Assembly: GCF_028476545.1 (NCBI RefSeq)
Contig: NW_026731579.1
Location: forward strand, 372,001-436,000
Length of the DNA: 64,000 nt
DNA from: Physella acuta
Taxonomy: Eukaryota; Mollusca; Gastropoda; Physidae
Reading direction: 5' to 3'
The translations under genes were made by a program, and so were the position numbers. Under the pieces are notes generated by a model. It was given only the letters and a program-made list of their open reading frames with translations, searched no databases and was not told where the DNA came from. Every line of letters begins with the position of its first letter. Within the stretch, counting starts at the first letter, position 1. This document shows positions 60,156 through 64,000 of the stretch, in pieces.

Positions 60156-61008
60156 CATCAGAGATGAAGAGTCACCCAATTGCTGCGAAGCGCGTGTAAA
60201 AATGTATCGCATGCAGTCTATTATATAATATAATGTATTAATTTCACGCGATGCCTATTTTAATTAAAGTAGCAATAATGTTATAGGAAGTCTGTTATAA
60301 TTAACTAGCAATTTACAATAGGGACGTCTGGTTTAAAATAGAAAATTATCATAAAAAGATCTACTTTAAATTAGCAAGTTATCATATAACTTATCATTTA
60401 ATGTAGCAATTTATTATAGACAGTCTCGTTTTACCTAACTTTTTTAATGTAAAAAGTAATCGAAAATAAGACAAAATCTCGTGACATTTAAATGTCAGTA
60501 AAGCTGTTTTAGAAAATGTTTCTAGAACTACAGGAGTAAAAAAAAGATCTGTATGTATGTACAAGAGTTGTAACTACCGAGACGTGATAACTGGAGACTG
60601 ATGCTGTGTTAAACTATGCGGATCAGTGAAATGCTATAGGATGTCAGGTTTTATAAGCCTGGATGGGCAATCACCTCAAGTGCGAGTTGAACAATGTGGC
60701 AAGTGCTAGTGGAATACACGTTGGGGGGGGGGAGGGATAGAAGGTGAATAGACACATTAAAATGACAATGAAGTAACGTATATAATGTATTTTTATTTAA
60801 AGTAGCTATTTATCACAAATAATGCGAGATTACTCTGCAAAACTGTTAAACTATACAAGGGGGACAACCATTAAAATATTTGTTTACTTTTTAAATTACC
60901 CACTTATTGTTGTGTATTTCACTCTTAGCGCGTGTACATATTATAAGAATTGTAGGTATATTATATACCACAAATAATTTTACCTCTATATAATAACTGT
61001 CATCTCTT
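60156..61008. other. AT-rich single-copy spacer
   Basis: Nothing recognised beyond loose TTTAAAATTAGCAATTTA-like words at 60290-60420. Confidence 0.35.
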
Positions 61009-61120
61009 TAATAGTGATTGTGCAGTAGATTATACTTGTATTCACGACGGTGGGCTAGTGTTGCGTTCTACTTTTGAAACATTATTATCATAAAATTACA
61101 ACAGTAGATTGTGTTATCTT
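61009..61120. repeat. Direct repeat, left copy, upstream of NDUFA6
   Basis: It shares with 62740-62855 the 20-mer TATTCACGACGGTGGGCTAG, then GCGTTYTACTTTTGAAACAT, in the same order with about 80 percent identity over some 110 bp. This copy would be the promoter-proximal region of the NDUFA6 homologue. Confidence 0.85.
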
Positions 61121-61166
61121 CTTTCAAATGTACAGTGTTTAATTTAACATTTTCTGGCTTGGGAAA

Positions 61167-61679
61167 AAAAATCTACCCCCTCCTCTCTCCCCCTCTATCC
61201 ACTTTACCCTTAGACATGATAACCCCACAATCCCTTTAACTGTTCCAACGACCCCACCACCCACCGCAACATCAATATCCAGAACTTATTTAAAGTTCTA
61301 AATCTTGTCTCTTTCCCCTCATCTTTCACACTGCAACCTTTTGAAAACTCAATGCGACCACTATAACACCCTTTCAACTAGTCAACTTAAGTTGTTTCCT
61401 TACATAGAAAATGCTTCACTGTCCCATTGACCCTCTCTGAAAAATTTCCTTTCCTCTCCCCACCCAGACTTCTGACACTTTCATTTGACCTTCACCCCTT
61501 TTACTGTCATCCTTTGCAATTTTTAATAATTAAATACATGACATCATGTAAATATTCATTATGTACATTTGCAAAACCTTTCGTTTTCATTTGGTGTTCA
61601 AAATTATGTTAAAAAATTTGATGTTAATGTACTTGTTTTAATTGCAAATAAAAAAAAATAAAAAAAAAAAAAAAAAAAA
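61167..61679 (+). mobile_element. 5'-truncated poly(A) retroposon
   Basis: About 513 bp without coding content, ending TTGCAAATAAA and an A-rich tail (61647-61679). It is bounded by a 16-bp duplication, TTTCTGGCTTGGGAAA (61151-61166) and TTTCTGGCTTGAGAAA (61680-61695), with one mismatch. This is the signature of LINE-machinery insertion. The body could be the 3' end of a LINE or of a cellular mRNA (processed copy); I do not recognise it. The right duplication ends one base before the NDUFA6 ATG. Confidence 0.85.
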
Positions 61680-61696
61680 TTTCTGGCTTGAGAAAG

Positions 61697-62078
61697 ATGG
61701 CGACTAGACGAGTAGTTCAGCAGGGAGTTAAACAGGTTAAACTACCGTTAAACCTATGCTATTTCTGTTGATCGTACAGAAGCTAGAAGAAGAGTTTTGA
61801 ATCTTCACAAAGCTTTGTATAGACAAATCCCATACACTGTGAAACATTTCGACATCCCAGTTACAATACCCCAAGCCAGAGCCAAACTGCGAGAACTTTT
61901 CTTGAAAAACAAACATGTGACAGACATACGTGTCATTGGCATGCTTGTCTTTAAGGGCCAGATGGATCTTGTTGAAACTACAAATATTTGGAAACAGGCA
62001 ACCCATTTTATGGCATATTTTAAAGACACTGCCAATCCCAGGCCAACTGATTTTCTTTCAAATTTTTACGACGATTAG
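61697..62078 (+). pseudogene. NDUFA6: NDUFA6 (complex I LYR subunit) homologue, frameshifted near the N terminus
   Basis: NDUFA6 (B14) is an accessory subunit of mitochondrial NADH dehydrogenase that binds acyl carrier protein through an LYR motif. The ATG at 61697 opens MATRRVVQQGVKQVK and reaches a stop at 61769-61771. The family-like continuation SVDRTEARRRVLNLHKALYR lies in another frame from about 61761, then runs intact to TAG at 62076, with IPYTV, KNKHVTD, LVFKGQMDLVET, IWKQATHFMAYF and PRPTDFLSNFYDD, matching the family throughout. Total length (about 126 codons) is normal. I see no intron that would fix the frame. The usual LYR/LYK is LHK here. A local GTTAAAC duplication at the break suggests real decay rather than a read error. 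A retroposon sits directly upstream. Either a pseudogene or a misassembled gene. Confidence 0.82.
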
Positions 62079-62139
62079 TTATGTATAGATTAGGTGATTA
62101 TAAATTGATTTGAAAATGTGACCCATTTGTTTATACTTG

Positions 62140-62145
62140 AATAAA
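62140..62145 (+). terminator. Polyadenylation signal AATAAA after NDUFA6
   Basis: AATAAA lies 62 bp past the stop codon and is followed by TGTGTTGT at about 62167, a normal arrangement for a short 3' UTR. No poly(A) tract follows, so this copy does not look like a recent processed retrocopy. Confidence 0.55.
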
Positions 62146-62739
62146 ATGTGATTGATCATGTCTGATGTGTTGTCAGGTACTGCTAGATTTGTTCCTGTGG
62201 TTTCCTAGTGTGTTAAGAAAATGATCTGCTAATGAAGACAGTATCATCTGTTTAGCACACTCATTAGAACGTTTTGTGATCTATGAGAGCTGCTATTGTA
62301 TTGTGACAGGGGGTACATTCATGTGTTAAACAGTACACGGGGTTAGTTGTAGTTTGTATGCCAATAATAGGTGTTGGTATTAACCAAAACGTTAAAAGAA
62401 AAATCTGAAAATGGACTAGTTGTTTGTTTCCTTAGTTGGTGATCTCCCCTACACAGTTCAGAAAGGGAGATAATAGTGAATTCTGGTTAGGCATTGCCTG
62501 GTGTCTGCCTCCCTTAGAATATTTTAAACCAGTAGGCCTACCAGATGCCAAGATTATTAGAAAGGTTCTACTGTTTTGTTTTTAACTGAATACTGAAAGT
62601 GTTTAATTTATACTTTAAAAAGTAACAAAATTCAATATAATTAATAAAGCATATGTATATTATAAAAAAAAGGGTAAATATAATGTGTAAATTTTGTGCT
62701 AACTTTGTGTTATGTAATAATTTCCCATCGTTCTGATTT
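62146..62739. other. AT-rich single-copy spacer
   Basis: Nothing recognised. Confidence 0.4.
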
Positions 62740-62855
62740 TCTAATAGTAATTGCTCAGTAGAGTCTTCATGTATTCACGACGGTGGGCTAGTAAAGCGTT
62801 TTACTTTTGAAACATTACAATTATAAAATTATAAAATTGTTTTGAGTTATCGTGA
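62740..62855. repeat. Direct repeat, right copy, downstream of NDUFA6
   Basis: The partner of 61009-61120, about 1.73 kb away in the same orientation. No second NDUFA6 copy follows it within the window. Confidence 0.85.
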
Positions 62856-63565
62856 TTCTTAAATATGTAGCGTTATTACTTTAAAATTTTGATAAATTTA
62901 ATGTCTCAACATTGTGCAAACAAAATCATTATTTGGTGGGTTACGCTATAAAAAAAAACATTGAAAAAAAGTTTGTATATATTATTATGACTCCCTGACT
63001 TTGAAAACGAAAGTAAATAAATAGGAAATTTCCTCTTTTTTTGCATCAGTGTGTCAAGTCAAACAGGAAGTGACCAAGTGTTTACTCTTCTTCCCTCAGA
63101 CGTGGTGAGGTGATTAGTTAGCTTCGTCCCGCTTTATTTCTGTGTTCACGTTTTTAATTAGCTGGTATTTGTCATACAATGTGGTGAACGGTCAGATCTT
63201 TTGTAAGTTGTAAGAATGGCTAGCTAACAAAAGGTTAACAGCAAATACATCAAAAGGTTAACAGCGCATACAACAAAGCTTACTAGTAAGGAACACTGTA
63301 AACTCTGTGACAATGTGATTTCGATAATATATTTAAAAATTATTCTAAAACAAAAATTTAAAAAAAAAAACGAACACTTAAATAACGAAAATAGATTTAA
63401 AATAAATTTAAAATTTTTGTCATTTTTAGTCGAAAGCTATTTTTTTCAGCTTTAGTAAACACAGAATGTTTCTATTTTTCCTTTTAAAAAATGTATCAAA
63501 TGCATTTAATGCACAGATGGCAAAATACTAGAGGTCACAAGCGGATGATCTGAGCGATATCAACA
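62856..63565. other. AT-rich single-copy spacer
   Basis: At about 63088 TCTTCTTCCCTCAG resembles a splice acceptor, but no coding frame follows. A-rich tracts lie at 63355-63370. Confidence 0.3.
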
Positions 63566-63790
63566 CCTCTAGCTATTGGGGGTCCTGAAAGTATATGACG
63601 GGAGCCTATTTGCCCAGAGCCATGGGACTGTCGGGAGAATATAATATATGTCGTGAGCCTATTTGTCGGGAGTCTTTATGACGGGAGACTTTTTATTGCA
63701 TGCCCTTTTAATGATTAGATGTGACGGGGTTCTTTTGTCTTGGCTGTTTTGACGGGGCTATTTTGTCACTGGCCGTTTTGACCCACACGA
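63566..63790. repeat. Imperfect TGACGGGAGCCTATTTG-type repeat
   Basis: Words such as ATGACGGGAGCCTATTTG, GTCGTGAGCCTATTTGTCGG, GACGGGGTTCTTTTGTC and GACGGGGCTATTTTGTC recur five or six times at irregular spacing. It may be the subterminal region of a larger transposon; no end or duplication was found. Confidence 0.5.
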
Positions 63791-64000
63791 ATAAAAATCT
63801 TTTTTCCCATCGTCAATTGCCACGACAAAAGGGAGAGCAATCCCAAATTTTCGTTTTAGTATTAGAAAACTGTATTACTTCCCTTACTTCTAAATTATTC
63901 CGTTCTTTTATAAAGTTTCAAATACTACTGTTTGTCCTTCGTGTAACTTTTAGACTTGTTCCTACTGCTAAGCCTGAACCTGTTATATGCTGTGTCCAAT

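Noticed and set aside
61730-61800. A tiny intron that would rejoin the NDUFA6 frames
   Set aside because: The GT and AG positions available in this interval do not give the needed phase, and at about 44 bp it would be unusually short.

Overview
The window looks like non-coding DNA from a lophotrochozoan animal, most likely a mollusc. This rests on the tRNA-headed SINEs, the short hAT-type MITEs, the extreme density of unrelated minisatellites, and one recognisable gene homologue whose protein is clearly animal (NDUFA6, complex I). There are no bacterial operons, CRISPR arrays, rRNA genes or stand-alone tRNA genes. The taxon call is an inference from family resemblance; no search was possible.

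Layout: about one third of the 64 kb is tandem repeat, in more than 30 separate arrays whose units (12 to about 70 bp) are mostly unrelated in sequence. The largest lie at 1-1422, 1724-2413, 2696-3620, 10603-11515, 14090-15522, 19296-20295, 29731-30905, 31290-32573, 33003-33880, 36752-38160, 44641-45675, 47965-49017 and 55926-58140. Nearly all long open frames in the window are by-products of arrays whose unit length is a multiple of three, or whose units happen to lack stops. Between the arrays is AT-rich single-copy DNA carrying small transposons.

Mobile elements: three MITEs with CAGTGGCG-type ends (6154, 41562, 47113), four with ends like CAGTGTTTCTTCCAG (26587, 27509, 53784, 59849), one with CAGGGGTCGGCAACC ends (15840) and one 3'-truncated hAT-like copy (58327). 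Most have 8-bp target-site duplications that can be read directly. There is also a long-inverted-repeat foldback element with a 9-bp duplication (43560), three SINE copies plus a fragment (17024, 27741, 35524, 46185), and a poly(A)-tailed retroposon with a 16-bp duplication (61167). Several MITEs sit inside or at the edge of small tandem repeats.

Genes: the only protein-coding homology I recognise is NDUFA6 at 61697-62078 (+). Its C-terminal 90-odd residues are intact, but its start codon is in a different frame and the retroposon lies directly before the ATG, so it is probably a decayed copy unless the assembly is wrong. A second, unrecognised candidate exon on the minus strand (59590-59825) ends in a consensus splice donor. 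Three arrays carry perfect regulatory-type motifs in every or many units: an everted AGGTCA palindrome at 55646, CACGTG plus a forkhead core at 40362, and ACCTGCCAGGT at 31290. These are the observations most worth a functional look.
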